Below are positions 45,081 to 54,222 of a stretch of DNA of 64,000 bases, one piece after another. The notes beneath the pieces were generated by a model that was not told where the DNA came from, searched no databases, and saw only the letters and a program-made list of their open reading frames with translations. Each line of letters begins with the position of its first letter. The stretch's first letter is position 1. Location: the NCBI RefSeq assembly GCF_011440305.1, contig NZ_JAAOIW010000001.1, positions 124,001-188,000 on the forward strand. Reading direction: 5' to 3'. The position numbers and the translations under genes are program-made. This stretch comes from Paenibacillus agricola (lineage in GTDB: Bacteria > Bacillota > Bacilli > Paenibacillales > NBRC-103111).

Positions 45081-47110
45081 AAATTAACTACCCCCATGCT
45101 TTGAATTTCAACGTTGGGTTCGAGCTCACTGTAAGAAAGAACCGGTATATCCTGCATCGTCCGTTCCAAAAGCTGTCTCAAGTACATTCGGATCGTCGGG
45201 GAAGTCAAGACAATCGGTTGTTGCCCAGATTGGATCAGCTTATTGACTTGATCTGAAATACGTTGGTAAATGATCTGGGTGGAGCTTGCATCTAGAGCCA
45301 GATAGCTTCCTTGATCCGATTGTTGCACTGCTTCGGAAATTTTCTTCTCCAGGCTTGGACCAACTGTTATGACTTTCATAGAATCACCTGAAACCGAATA
45401 CTGTTGGGTAATCTGCCTCGAAAGAGACTGCCTTACATATTCCGTCAATATTTCGGGATCCTTTGTATATGTACCATAATCCGCTAATGTTTCTAGGATC
45501 GTCACCAAGTCGCGTACCGAGATTTTTTCTCTTAACAGCTTTACTAATACCTTCTGGACATCGCCAATCGACAATACATTGGGGATCAGATCATCCACTA
45601 GAACCGGATAGCTTTCTTTTACATTTTCTATCAGCCCTCTGGTCTCTTGTCTGCCCAGTAATTCATGTGCATGCTTCTTAATGATTTCAGTTAAATGGGT
45701 TGCTACAACAGAAGGCGGATCCACTACTGTATACCCAGATAATTCAGCTCTTTCCTTCATCACTTCATCAATCCACAAAGCCGGTAGTCCAAATGCAGGC
45801 TCTAAGGTATCGATGCCACTTATTGAATCATCCTCAATGCCAGGGCTCATTGCCAAGTAATGATTAAGCAGTAAATCGCCTCGTGCGACCATATTTCCTT
45901 TAATTTTAATTATATACTCATTAGGCTTTAATTGAATATTATCACGGATCCTGATAACTGGCACTACAACGCCCATTTCCAACGCGCATTGCCTTCGTAT
46001 TAATATAATTCTGTCGAGTAGATCTCCGCCTTGCTGAGTATCAGCTAATGGGATAAGTCCATACCCAAACTCAAACTCGATAGGATCTACCTGCAGCAAG
46101 CTGATCACACTCTCAGGGCTGCGTACTTCCTCAATTTGTTGCTCTTCCTCTAGCATTTCGTCATTCTCTTGTTTTTTGACTAAAGCACTTTGCATTTTCA
46201 TAGCCGCAAAAACCAATAAAACAGCGATCGGTAATGTAGTAATGAGATGGATCGGTGTAAAGATGCCCAGCAGGGTAATCGTTCCAGCTACAATATATAA
46301 AAGCTTGGGGTACAATAAAACCTGCTTGGATAAATCATGTGCCAGATTTCCGTCAGATGAGGCTCTTGTCACGATCAAACCTGCAGCTGTAGATATAAGT
46401 AGTGCCGGGATTTGGCTGACCAAGCCATCCCCAATGGTAAGAATGGAATATAGCTCTCCGGCCTCGGCAAGTCCCATGCCCTTCATGGTCATACCAATGA
46501 TTAAACCGCCTATGATATTAATAAAAAGGATAATGATCCCGGCAATCGCGTCTCCTTTAACGAATTTACTGGCTCCATCCATAGCTCCATAAAAATCCGC
46601 CTCTTTGGATATTTTCTCTCTGCGGTCTCTTGCTTGGACTTCATTGATTAAACCGGCATTCAAATCCGCATCAATAGCCATTTGTTTACCCGGCATAGCA
46701 TCCAATGTGAATCGGGCAGCTACCTCGGCAACGCGCTCGGAACCTTTGGTAATTACGATAAACTGAACAAGCACAAGGATAATAAATACAACGAAGCCTA
46801 CTACAATGTTGCCTTGTGCGACGAAAGAACCAAAGGTTGCGACCACGTTACCAGCTTCTGCATTGGCTAAAATATTTCTGGTTGTAGAAACGTTTAGCGC
46901 TAGTCGAAATAGGGTAGTAATCAATAGGAGTGAAGGGAAGATTGAAAATTCCAGTGCATCCTGTGTGTTCATAGCAACCAATATGATTAATAAGGCAATG
47001 GATATATTAATAATTAATAACACATCAATTAACCATACAGGTACAGGGACAACCATCATTAATACAATTCCGATAATCCCAATTAATACGACCAGATCTT
47101 TAATCTTCAT
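45077..47110 (-). CDS. flhA: Flagellar export gate protein FlhA
   Basis: FlhA is a core membrane component of the flagellar type III export gate. 677 residues with eight predicted transmembrane segments in the N-terminal half, the FHIPEP-type cytoplasmic loop (FTLDAMPGKQMAIDADLNAG) and a large C-terminal docking domain. It follows flhB by 23 bases. Confidence 0.97.
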   Translation of the reverse strand: MKIKDLVVLIGIIGIVLMMVVPVPVWLIDVLLIINISIALLIILVAMNTQDALEFSIFPSLLLITTLFRLALNVSTTRNILANAEAGNVVATFGSFVAQGNIVVGFVVFIILVLVQFIVITKGSERVAEVAARFTLDAMPGKQMAIDADLNAGLINEVQARDRREKISKEADFYGAMDGASKFVKGDAIAGIIILFINIIGGLIIGMTMKGMGLAEAGELYSILTIGDGLVSQIPALLISTAAGLIVTRASSDGNLAHDLSKQVLLYPKLLYIVAGTITLLGIFTPIHLITTLPIAVLLVFAAMKMQSALVKKQENDEMLEEEQQIEEVRSPESVISLLQVDPIEFEFGYGLIPLADTQQGGDLLDRIILIRRQCALEMGVVVPVIRIRDNIQLKPNEYIIKIKGNMVARGDLLLNHYLAMSPGIEDDSISGIDTLEPAFGLPALWIDEVMKERAELSGYTVVDPPSVVATHLTEIIKKHAHELLGRQETRGLIENVKESYPVLVDDLIPNVLSIGDVQKVLVKLLREKISVRDLVTILETLADYGTYTKDPEILTEYVRQSLSRQITQQYSVSGDSMKVITVGPSLEKKISEAVQQSDQGSYLALDASSTQIIYQRISDQVNKLIQSGQQPIVLTSPTIRMYLRQLLERTMQDIPVLSYSELEPNVEIQSMGVVNL

Positions 47111-47133
47111 AAACCGTTTCCTCCTTTCCCCGA

Positions 47134-48222
47134 TTAGTTGGCTTTACCTTTCAATTTATATACATATGCTAAAACCTCTGCTACAGCCTGGAACATGTCT
47201 GCGGGTATGGCCTCACCTATTTCCACTTGGGCATACAATGTACGAGCTAAAGGTTTATTTTCAACCGTAATAATCTGGTTCTCTTTAGCAATTTGCCTGA
47301 TCTTCAAAGCGATATAATCGGTTCCTTTGGCTATAACCGTAGGAGCTTTCATATTCGCATCATATTTCAAAGCAATGGCAAAATGGGTCGGGTTTGTAAT
47401 CACGACATCTGCTTTGGGCACTTCCTGCATCATACGCTGCATCGCCATTCTTCGTTGTGTTTGACGAATCTTGCTTTTAATTAAGGGGTCACCCTCTGAT
47501 TTCTTATACTCATCTTTGATATCCTGCTTGGACATCCGGAGGTTCTTTTCGTATTCATACTTTTGGTACATATAATCGAAAAGGGCAAGCACAATTAAGA
47601 TCAGCCCGATTTTCATACCTAGATCCAAGGTTAGAGTAGCCATAAACAAAAAAATATTTTCAAGTGGCAGCCTGGCCAAATCCATTAAAGTCGATTTTTC
47701 ACTCCAAAGGGTATCATATACGACGTAACCGATGATCGACATCTTTAATACCGATTTCACAAAATCGACCAAAGAACGAATAGACAAAATGTTCTTGGCG
47801 CCCTCAATTGGATTAAGCTTACTGAACTTCATTTTTAATGGGTCGCTGGTAAACAATACACCAATTTGCAGATAGTTACTGAATATAGCCGTAGCCATCG
47901 CAATAGCCAATATAGGGGCAATAATTAGCATACTTTGTACAAATAAATTTTGAAAAAGCATAATCACATTTTTCATCGTAATGTCTAAAAGCAAATAATC
48001 ATGAAAAATTGAACGAAACACATGGGTAAGCTGCGTCTTCATATAACTACCAAAAATATAAAAGGACATAAACGAAAAAAATAAGATGAAAGCAGCTGGT
48101 AACTCCATACTTTTGGCTACCTGGCCCTTTTCCCTTGATTCCTGTCTTTTTTTAGGTGTTGCATCTTCCGTCTTTTCTCCGGAAAACATCTGCAAATCTA
48201 GTTTTAATCGTAAAGCCACCAC
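47134..48222 (-). CDS. flhB: Flagellar export switch protein FlhB
   Basis: FlhB selects export substrates and cleaves itself. 362 residues. The N-terminal RLKLDLQMFSGEKTEDATPK is the family start, supporting the GTG start at 48222 (GGGAGG eight bases upstream). Four transmembrane segments, then the cytoplasmic domain with the autocleavage site NPTH at 277-280. Confidence 0.96.
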   Translation of the reverse strand: MVALRLKLDLQMFSGEKTEDATPKKRQESREKGQVAKSMELPAAFILFFSFMSFYIFGSYMKTQLTHVFRSIFHDYLLLDITMKNVIMLFQNLFVQSMLIIAPILAIAMATAIFSNYLQIGVLFTSDPLKMKFSKLNPIEGAKNILSIRSLVDFVKSVLKMSIIGYVVYDTLWSEKSTLMDLARLPLENIFLFMATLTLDLGMKIGLILIVLALFDYMYQKYEYEKNLRMSKQDIKDEYKKSEGDPLIKSKIRQTQRRMAMQRMMQEVPKADVVITNPTHFAIALKYDANMKAPTVIAKGTDYIALKIRQIAKENQIITVENKPLARTLYAQVEIGEAIPADMFQAVAEVLAYVYKLKGKAN

Positions 48223-48237
48223 ATTGAATGCCTCCCA

Positions 48238-49017
48238 TCAACCCGTAAACATACCAATGAATTTTTGCATGGAATCAAACATGGAAATAAAAGCATCCTT
48301 GAATACAAGCTCATATGCAGGAAATAACATAGATAAAAGTGCAAATCCAATTAACATTTTGAGTGGTGCTCCAACAACCAAAATATTAAATTGTGGTGCT
48401 ACCCTGGCCAGCAGGCCAAGACCTACATCCGTTAAAAACAAGGCAGCAACTAGCGGTGCAGCCATTTGAAAGCTTAAAGCAAAAACAGATGAAAATGTTC
48501 TAATAATAAATTCGGCAAGCTCACCATTATATGTTTTAACAAATATATCATTGGACAAAGGGATCCATTCATAGCTATCCATAATAGCTTTCAAAAAAAG
48601 ATGGTGGCCATTAAAGGATAAAAACAAAAGCATCGCAATCATATATTTCAGATTCCCTATTATTGGGCTAGAGGCACCTGTTAAGGGATCGAAAACATTA
48701 GCTATGGCAAGACCAATCTGTATGTCTATAAATGAACCAGCAACTTGTACGACTGTAAAAAACATATAAGCTACAAAACCTAAAAACAGGCCCACTAATA
48801 TTTCTCTACATATAGAGATGATATATAAAGAATCAAAACTTGCTAAAGTAGAAGTTCCTACCACGCTGAAAGCCATTAAAGCTACAAAAAAGGCAAGCCC
48901 AATTTTAAAGTGGTTAGGCACGTTTCGAGCAGAAAAGACAGGCACAACTACAAAAAATGAGGAAATACGACAAAAAAAGAGCATAAAGCTAGGAAAATAT
49001 TGTTGAATCCATTCCAT
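48238..49017 (-). CDS. fliR: Flagellar export gate protein FliR
   Basis: FliR is part of the FliPQR export channel. 259 residues from ATG 49017 (MEWIQQYFPSFMLFFCRISS); the upstream frame extension overlaps fliQ without a site. Six hydrophobic segments. It lies 10 bases after fliQ. Confidence 0.95.
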   Translation of the reverse strand: MEWIQQYFPSFMLFFCRISSFFVVVPVFSARNVPNHFKIGLAFFVALMAFSVVGTSTLASFDSLYIISICREILVGLFLGFVAYMFFTVVQVAGSFIDIQIGLAIANVFDPLTGASSPIIGNLKYMIAMLLFLSFNGHHLFLKAIMDSYEWIPLSNDIFVKTYNGELAEFIIRTFSSVFALSFQMAAPLVAALFLTDVGLGLLARVAPQFNILVVGAPLKMLIGFALLSMLFPAYELVFKDAFISMFDSMQKFIGMFTG

Positions 49018-49027
49018 GCACTCACAC

Positions 49028-49297
49028 CTAGCCAACAAATTTATAAAGGTTATTCAAGATGTTATACGTATAATCAACCAATGTCGTCAGTATCCATGGA
49101 CCAAAAACGAGAAAAGCCAATAGCACAGCGACAATCTTAGGTACAAAGGCTAAGGTTTGTTCTTGAATTTGTGTGGTTGCTTGAAAAATGCTAATGGCTA
49201 ACCCTACTACCAAAGCAAGGACCAGCATGGGAGCACTAGCCTTCAAGACCGTGTAGACAGCCTCACTGGCCAAACGAATGACAAACTCCGATCCCAA
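49028..49297 (-). CDS. fliQ: Flagellar export gate protein FliQ
   Basis: FliQ is the smallest FliPQR subunit: 89 residues, two hydrophobic helices (about 15-40 and 53-77) separated by the conserved QATTQIQEQTLAFVPK loop. The start is TTG 49297, eight bases after GGAGGAG. Confidence 0.95.
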   Translation of the reverse strand: MGSEFVIRLASEAVYTVLKASAPMLVLALVVGLAISIFQATTQIQEQTLAFVPKIVAVLLAFLVFGPWILTTLVDYTYNILNNLYKFVG

Positions 49298-49332
49298 AAT
49301 CCATTCTCCTCCTGCATGGTAAAAATTGTTCG

Positions 49333-50094
49333 TTATGTGTTATAGCTTAACAGCAGTGACCTGACCACAAGATACCAGCCATCGACTAAAATAAAAAGCA
49401 ATATTTTAAAGGGAAGTGAAATCATAACAGGCGGAAGCATCATCATTCCCATTGCCATCAAAGTACTCGCTATTACCATATCAATGACCAAAAATGGAAT
49501 AAAGATCATAAAACCCATTTGAAAAGCTGTTTTCAATTCACTTATCGCATAAGCAGGAACCAATGCTGTAAGTGGGGTATCCTCTACTCCCGAAGGAGGT
49601 GCAGCTTTGGAGTAATCCAAAAAGAGCTTTAAATCCTTCTGTCTTGTATGCTGGAACATAAACTTCTTCATAGTGACAGAGCCTTTCTCCAAGGCAACAT
49701 TCTGGTTAATTTCACCCTTCAAATAGGGCTGCAACGCACTTTCATTTAATTCTCCCAAGGTAGGTGCCATGATAAAAAAAGTGATAAACAGAGCTAAACC
49801 AATCAACACTTGGTTGGGCGGCATTTGTTGAGTTCCAAGCGCTGTTCTTACAAAACCAAGAACAATAATAATCCTTGTGAAGCTGGTCATCAACACTAAT
49901 ATAGCTGGTGCTATGCTCAGAATTGTAATTAAAATAATGATATTGATCGTATTCGATGCCCCTGCTGCATTACTTGAAGAGCCAAAATCAATGTTAATGC
50001 CAGGTATAGGATCAGCTGCATAAGCTTGAGTCGTCGTTAATGCAAATATGCCCAGCAAAGAAATTAAGGTAAAAACAATTGCCTTCCATTTCAT
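49333..50094 (-). CDS. fliP: Flagellar export gate protein FliP
   Basis: FliP forms the central export channel with FliQ and FliR. 253 residues with a cleavable-type signal sequence (to about AYA at 24-26), the conserved TSFTRIIIVLGFVR segment, PPNQVLIGLALFITFF and four transmembrane helices. It overlaps fliO by 4 bases. Confidence 0.96.
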   Translation of the reverse strand: MKWKAIVFTLISLLGIFALTTTQAYAADPIPGINIDFGSSSNAAGASNTINIIILITILSIAPAILVLMTSFTRIIIVLGFVRTALGTQQMPPNQVLIGLALFITFFIMAPTLGELNESALQPYLKGEINQNVALEKGSVTMKKFMFQHTRQKDLKLFLDYSKAAPPSGVEDTPLTALVPAYAISELKTAFQMGFMIFIPFLVIDMVIASTLMAMGMMMLPPVMISLPFKILLFILVDGWYLVVRSLLLSYNT

Positions 50095-50750
50095 TGTTTA
50101 TCATTCAACCGATCCTTGTTTTTATCTTCCATGAGTACTTCCTCCACCATCTTCTTACGATCCGATAAATGGTGCATTTTATTGTGAAAAATCTCTTGAA
50201 AGGATGCATCTGATAGGTCCGTGTCCAGTTCTTCAACCTCAGGCTGCTTTTTTCTTAGCTTAGTCAACCAACCACTAAACGTTTGAAAGCTTGCAACACC
50301 CATCGAATTGGACGATGTTAACATCTCGGAAATATAGGCAACCTCTTCTTCATTATCAACCTTTTCAAGTAACTGGATATTATCTCCAACCCCCACAATA
50401 TAGAGAGAGTGACCAATTTCAACGACTTGAATCGATTTATTAGGTCCTAAAGGAACGCCACCTAACGATCGTAATGAGCGACCAAATAAAGTTTTATTTT
50501 TTCGAGAAAGAAACTTAATAATAAGAAAAAATAATCCGATAATAATAATAAGAAAGAAAATAACTTGAACAACCATCCACATAGTTTCCGAAGTGCTTAC
50601 ACCTGTATAGGTAAATTCGGGAGTGCTATTCGGTTGTTGGCTTGAGGAAGCACCGGCTTCTCCTGATGCAAAGCTAGAGAAACCGGCAGTTTGTATAGCC
50701 GCAAATAAAGACAAGTAATTCGGTTTGTGCCAAACTCTCCCCCACTTCAT
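50091..50750 (-). CDS. fliO: Flagellar export assembly protein FliO
   Basis: FliO assists FliP assembly. 219 residues from ATG 50750, directly after the cheY stop. A hydrophobic N-terminal part (about 10-30), a transmembrane segment (IFFLIIIIGLFFLIIKFL) and the FliO domain (LGGVPLGPNKSIQVVEIG). The longer frame into cheY is not supported. The C-terminal tail is charged. Confidence 0.9.
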   Translation of the reverse strand: MKWGRVWHKPNYLSLFAAIQTAGFSSFASGEAGASSSQQPNSTPEFTYTGVSTSETMWMVVQVIFFLIIIIGLFFLIIKFLSRKNKTLFGRSLRSLGGVPLGPNKSIQVVEIGHSLYIVGVGDNIQLLEKVDNEEEVAYISEMLTSSNSMGVASFQTFSGWLTKLRKKQPEVEELDTDLSDASFQEIFHNKMHHLSDRKKMVEEVLMEDKNKDRLNDKQ

Positions 50751-50751
50751 A

Positions 50752-51114
50752 TTATCCCAATGTTTTCTTAATGGCTTCAATAACACGATCAGCCTGAAAT
50801 GGCTTAACAATAAAGTCTTTGGCACCAGCTTGAATAGCATCTATAACCATTGCTTGTTGCCCCATCGCTGAACACATGATAACTTTGGCACTTGCATCAA
50901 TCTTTTTAATTTCCTTCAATGCAGCGATTCCGTCCATCTCTGGCATAGTGATATCCATAGTAATTAAATCAGGACGAACTTCCTTGAATTTTTCTATGGC
51001 TTGTGCTCCGTCATTGGCCTCGCCACAAACCTCATATCCATTTTTAGTTAAAATATCTCGGATCATCATTCTCATAAAAGCTGCATCATCTACAATCAAA
51101 ATTCTATTTGCCAT
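50752..51114 (-). CDS. cheY: Chemotaxis response regulator CheY
   Basis: CheY-P binds the flagellar switch (FliM/FliY). 120 residues, a single receiver domain with Asp9-Asp10, phosphorylation site Asp54 in ITMDITMPEMDG and Lys in FIVKPF. It sits between fliY and fliO as in B. subtilis. Confidence 0.97.
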   Translation of the reverse strand: MANRILIVDDAAFMRMMIRDILTKNGYEVCGEANDGAQAIEKFKEVRPDLITMDITMPEMDGIAALKEIKKIDASAKVIMCSAMGQQAMVIDAIQAGAKDFIVKPFQADRVIEAIKKTLG

Positions 51115-51139
51115 GTGTATACATTCCTCTCAGGTTAGA

Positions 51140-52441
51140 TTAATATTGTAATTTTTGTATTCGATCCCATTGATTCACAATATCGGTTACTCGTACGCCA
51201 AAGTTTTCATCAATAACGACAACTTCACCTTTAGCAATCAATTTATTGTTAACAAGAATGTCAACGGGTTCGCCAGCTAGCTTATCCAACTCAATAATAG
51301 AACCTTGAGAAAGCTCTAAAATATCCTTTATTACTTTTTGCGTTCTTCCTAGTTCAACCGTCACCTTTAATGGAATATCCAATAATAAATTAAGATTGGT
51401 ATCCTCAGGTGGCGTTAGCGGATTAGGAGCAAAATTAGAAAATTGTGCAGGCTGTACATTAACATCTCTACCTAGTCCAGCAGGTGGTTGTTGATACATC
51501 GGCTGCTGCGGTGGATACATAGGTGGTTGCTGATACATCGGTTGTTGGTACATCGGCTGCTGCTGCTGATACATCGGTTGTTCATACATCGGTTGCTGGT
51601 GCATCGGTTGCTGCATAGGCGGCTGTTGGTACATCGGTTGCGCATAGGGATCAGGTTGCATAGGTGGTGGTGCTAAAGGCGGTTGCTGAGCCGCTGCTGC
51701 AGGTGTTGATGCTGCTGCAGGTGCGCTTGCTGCCGTCTCTTCATAATCGTCCCCACCTCCCATAAGAATCGAGACCATGTCCTTTGCAAATGGAACCGGT
51801 AATAACTGCATAAGCGTCGAATCAATTAAATCTCCAATAATGATCCGAAAAGAAATTTTAATAAACACTTCTTCTGGAGGGAGTGCCGTAGTTCCTGTAC
51901 CATCTGATAACTTTAATATATCAATGCCTGGAGGCGATATATTAACAAATCGGTTAAAAATGGTAGACATCGAGGTTGCTGACGAACCCATCATTTGATT
52001 CATTGCCTCTTGCACGGCACTAATATGAATCTCTGATAATTCTTCATCATAACCAGTTCCATCGCCACCCATCATTAAATCAGCAATGACCTGGGCATCA
52101 CGAGTTTTAATAACTAATAGGTTAATGCCATCGAATCCATCTACATAATTAACGTGTACAGCTACATGAGGAAGAGGGAATTCTTGAATTAATTCTTCTC
52201 TGCCAACAGCGGAAACCTTCGGAGTCGTAATATCGACTTTTTTCCCCAACAGCGTAGAGAGGGCAGTAGCCGCGCTTCCGAAAGTGATGTTGCCGATTTC
52301 ACCGAGTGCATCCTGTTCTAGCGGAGTTAAATAATTATCCACATGAATTTCAGCGCTTGAACTTTCCATACTGTCACCCGAAGATTGTCTCAACAACGCA
52401 TCTATTTCTTCCTGCGACAAATAGTCTTTATTATTCGTCAT
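51140..52441 (-). CDS. fliY: Flagellar switch protein and CheY-P phosphatase FliY
   Basis: FliY is the Firmicute C-ring protein that combines a CheC-type phosphatase with a FliN domain. The start ATG 52441 (433 aa) overlaps fliM by 11 bases. Layout: an N-terminal LSQEEIDALL CheY-binding peptide (8-17); CheC domain with Glu48/Asn51 and Glu145/Asn148; an Ala/Pro then Gln/Pro/Met/Tyr-rich repeat linker (about 235-320); and the SpoA/FliN domain (350-433). It is longer than the 378 aa of B. subtilis because of the linker. Confidence 0.95.
   Translation of the reverse strand: MTNNKDYLSQEEIDALLRQSSGDSMESSSAEIHVDNYLTPLEQDALGEIGNITFGSAATALSTLLGKKVDITTPKVSAVGREELIQEFPLPHVAVHVNYVDGFDGINLLVIKTRDAQVIADLMMGGDGTGYDEELSEIHISAVQEAMNQMMGSSATSMSTIFNRFVNISPPGIDILKLSDGTGTTALPPEEVFIKISFRIIIGDLIDSTLMQLLPVPFAKDMVSILMGGGDDYEETAASAPAAASTPAAAAQQPPLAPPPMQPDPYAQPMYQQPPMQQPMHQQPMYEQPMYQQQQPMYQQPMYQQPPMYPPQQPMYQQPPAGLGRDVNVQPAQFSNFAPNPLTPPEDTNLNLLLDIPLKVTVELGRTQKVIKDILELSQGSIIELDKLAGEPVDILVNNKLIAKGEVVVIDENFGVRVTDIVNQWDRIQKLQY
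51482..51640 (-). repeat. Tandem repeat coding the FliY MYQQP linker
   Basis: About 160 bases encoding residues 268-320 of FliY, built from near-copies of a 15-18 base unit for QPMYQQ, QPMHQQ, QPMYEQ and PPMYPPQ variants. The plus strand shows recurring TGTTGATACATCGG-type words. It is coding sequence, not a CRISPR array. Confidence 0.88.
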
Positions 52442-53429
52442 TTTCTTCCACTCCTTCACTAACAATCTCGTTAATTTGCATAGCAAGCTTCCCTCTGGTA
52501 GTTCCAGGACTGCCCAGAAACTTCAATTTTTCACCAAGGCGGATATTTAACAGTTCATCAACCGGTTTATTGAGTGTAATAACATCCCCAACACTCAAGT
52601 TTAAAAATTCCCGAACCGTAATTTGTGTATCCCCCAGCTCAGCAATGATTGGAAGCTTAGCCTTATGTACGCGAGATTGTAATGCCATGACTTCTTCAGG
52701 TGCTATTGTCTTCTTTTGCGATACAAACCAGTGATGCACAGATAATCTTGGCATGATGGGCTCAATAACAACATGAGGAATACATAGATTTATCATTCCT
52801 GTTGTATCACCAATCTTCGTGCTTAAGGAAATAAGTGCTATCGTCTCATTGGGAGATACGATCTGCATGAACTGTGGATTTGTTTCCAACGTTTCAAGGC
52901 GCGGATTCAAATCGATGACGCTTTTCCATGCTTCTTGCAAGCTTTCAAAACATCTGCTAAAAATACGTTCCATCACAATCGTTTCAATTTCAGTTAAAGC
53001 ATTGATTTTTGATGGTGAAGTTCCTGCGCCACCCAGAAGCCGATCCAGCATTGCAAAAGCGACATTTGGATGTACTTCAAGAACCATCCGTCCTTCCAAA
53101 GGCTCAGCTTCAAATACATTGAGTATCGTCATTTTGGGAATAGAACGAATAAACTCATCATACGGCAATTGTTCGACTTGTACCACATTTATTTGCACAA
53201 ATGTTCTAAGCTGGGCTGAAAAGTAAGTAGTTAGATACCGAGCAAAGTTTTCATGTATCCTGGTTAAGCTTCGAATATGGTCTTTGGAAAACCGGACCGC
53301 ACGTTTAAAGTCATACGCTCTGACCTTTTTCTGGGTCTCCTCTTTTTTCAGCTCCTCGGCATCCATCTCTCCAGAAGAGAGAGCAGCGAGAAGGGCATCA
53401 ATCTCATTCTGAGAAAGAACATCTACCAC
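52431..53429 (-). CDS. fliM: Flagellar motor switch protein FliM
   Basis: FliM forms the C-ring core and binds CheY-P. 332 residues: N-terminal CheY-binding peptide VLSQNEIDALLAAL, a middle CheC-like domain with the ERIFSRCFESLQEAW region, and a C-terminal SpoA domain. GTG start at 53429 with GGAGGTG upstream. Confidence 0.96.
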   Translation of the reverse strand: MVDVLSQNEIDALLAALSSGEMDAEELKKEETQKKVRAYDFKRAVRFSKDHIRSLTRIHENFARYLTTYFSAQLRTFVQINVVQVEQLPYDEFIRSIPKMTILNVFEAEPLEGRMVLEVHPNVAFAMLDRLLGGAGTSPSKINALTEIETIVMERIFSRCFESLQEAWKSVIDLNPRLETLETNPQFMQIVSPNETIALISLSTKIGDTTGMINLCIPHVVIEPIMPRLSVHHWFVSQKKTIAPEEVMALQSRVHKAKLPIIAELGDTQITVREFLNLSVGDVITLNKPVDELLNIRLGEKLKFLGSPGTTRGKLAMQINEIVSEGVEENDE

Positions 53430-53470
53430 TTAATTTCACCTCCCTCATATATGCATCTCACAGGTCATCA

Positions 53471-53947
53471 TTATTGAAGCACATTATCCGTGATCCAGAT
53501 TTGTTTGATTTTCCCGAAGGATAATAAGGGGTTCATTTTATTCATAAGGGTTGAGGTTAAATTATCCAAGCCTTTGCTGCCTTGTACTTGCTCAGGTGTC
53601 ATATCCGAAAGTGTTTGTACAATGATAGCTTTCATTTTAAAATCCAGCTTTTCAAATTCATCCTTTGCCTTAATATTTTCCAATTCAATGGCAAAACTTG
53701 CTTTAATAAAGCGGTTATTCGTTGCAAGGTTTGTTAATATATCCTTGAGAATGACCGTATTAGCTTTCGTTTCGTCTGGCGTTGCCTTTTTGGTCTGTTT
53801 GACTTCACTTGCGGAATTTTGAGCTTGCTCTGTAGCATCCGTACCATTCTTCTCCATATAATTCCATAAAATAAAAGCAGCTGTTAAAATCAAAGTTATA
53901 GCAATTAATATAGCAACTACCATTAGGAACATTTTGCTTTTAAACAC
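53471..53947 (-). CDS. fliL: Flagellar basal body-associated protein FliL
   Basis: FliL is a single-pass membrane protein that supports stator function. 158 residues with one transmembrane segment (about 4-28), a low-complexity stalk and a C-terminal FliL domain. GTG start at 53947, sharing one base with the flbD stop. Confidence 0.92.
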   Translation of the reverse strand: MFKSKMFLMVVAILIAITLILTAAFILWNYMEKNGTDATEQAQNSASEVKQTKKATPDETKANTVILKDILTNLATNNRFIKASFAIELENIKAKDEFEKLDFKMKAIIVQTLSDMTPEQVQGSKGLDNLTSTLMNKMNPLLSFGKIKQIWITDNVLQ

Positions 53948-54168
53948 TAAGACCCCTCCGACTCCATACTCTTTATTGTTCCGGCAACCGCCCCTATTGA
54001 TTTCATATATTCGGTTACAAGCTGAACCACATCAGCCATGGGTTCCAATACGGTAATTTTTTTACTTGTAATTAATGTAATAATCGTATCTGGTGTTTCC
54101 TCCATGCTCTCAATCAATAAAGCATTAATAATCATTTTCTTCCCATTCAAACGGGTGATTCTAATCAT
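53947..54168 (-). CDS. swrD: FlbD/SwrD family flagellar protein
   Basis: A 73-residue FlbD-family protein (MIRITRLNGKKMIINALLIE, TPDTIITL). In B. subtilis the equivalent SwrD (YlzI) supports flagellar torque and swarming. It lies between the hook gene and fliL, the same place as in B. subtilis. It is just downstream of an internal terminator. Confidence 0.92.
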   Translation of the reverse strand: MIRITRLNGKKMIINALLIESMEETPDTIITLITSKKITVLEPMADVVQLVTEYMKSIGAVAGTIKSMESEGS

Positions 54169-54184
54169 TTCCAGCCTCCGCTTT

Positions 54185-54212
54185 AAAAATTAGGGGGAGA
54201 CTGGCTCCCCCT
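54185..54212 (-). terminator. Internal terminator between the hook gene and swrD
   Basis: On the minus strand an 8-bp GC-rich stem AGGGGGAG/CTCCCCCT (54205-54212 with 54192-54199, 5-base loop) followed by AATTTTTAAAG. It lies inside the long fla/che operon, in the 54-base gap between hook and swrD genes. Confidence 0.75.
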
Positions 54213-54222
54213 TTGTTAAGGA

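Noticed and set aside
51482-51640. Array-like short repeats resembling a CRISPR on the plus strand
   Set aside because: The units are 15-18 bases, contiguous and in frame within fliY; there are no unique spacers and no cas genes.
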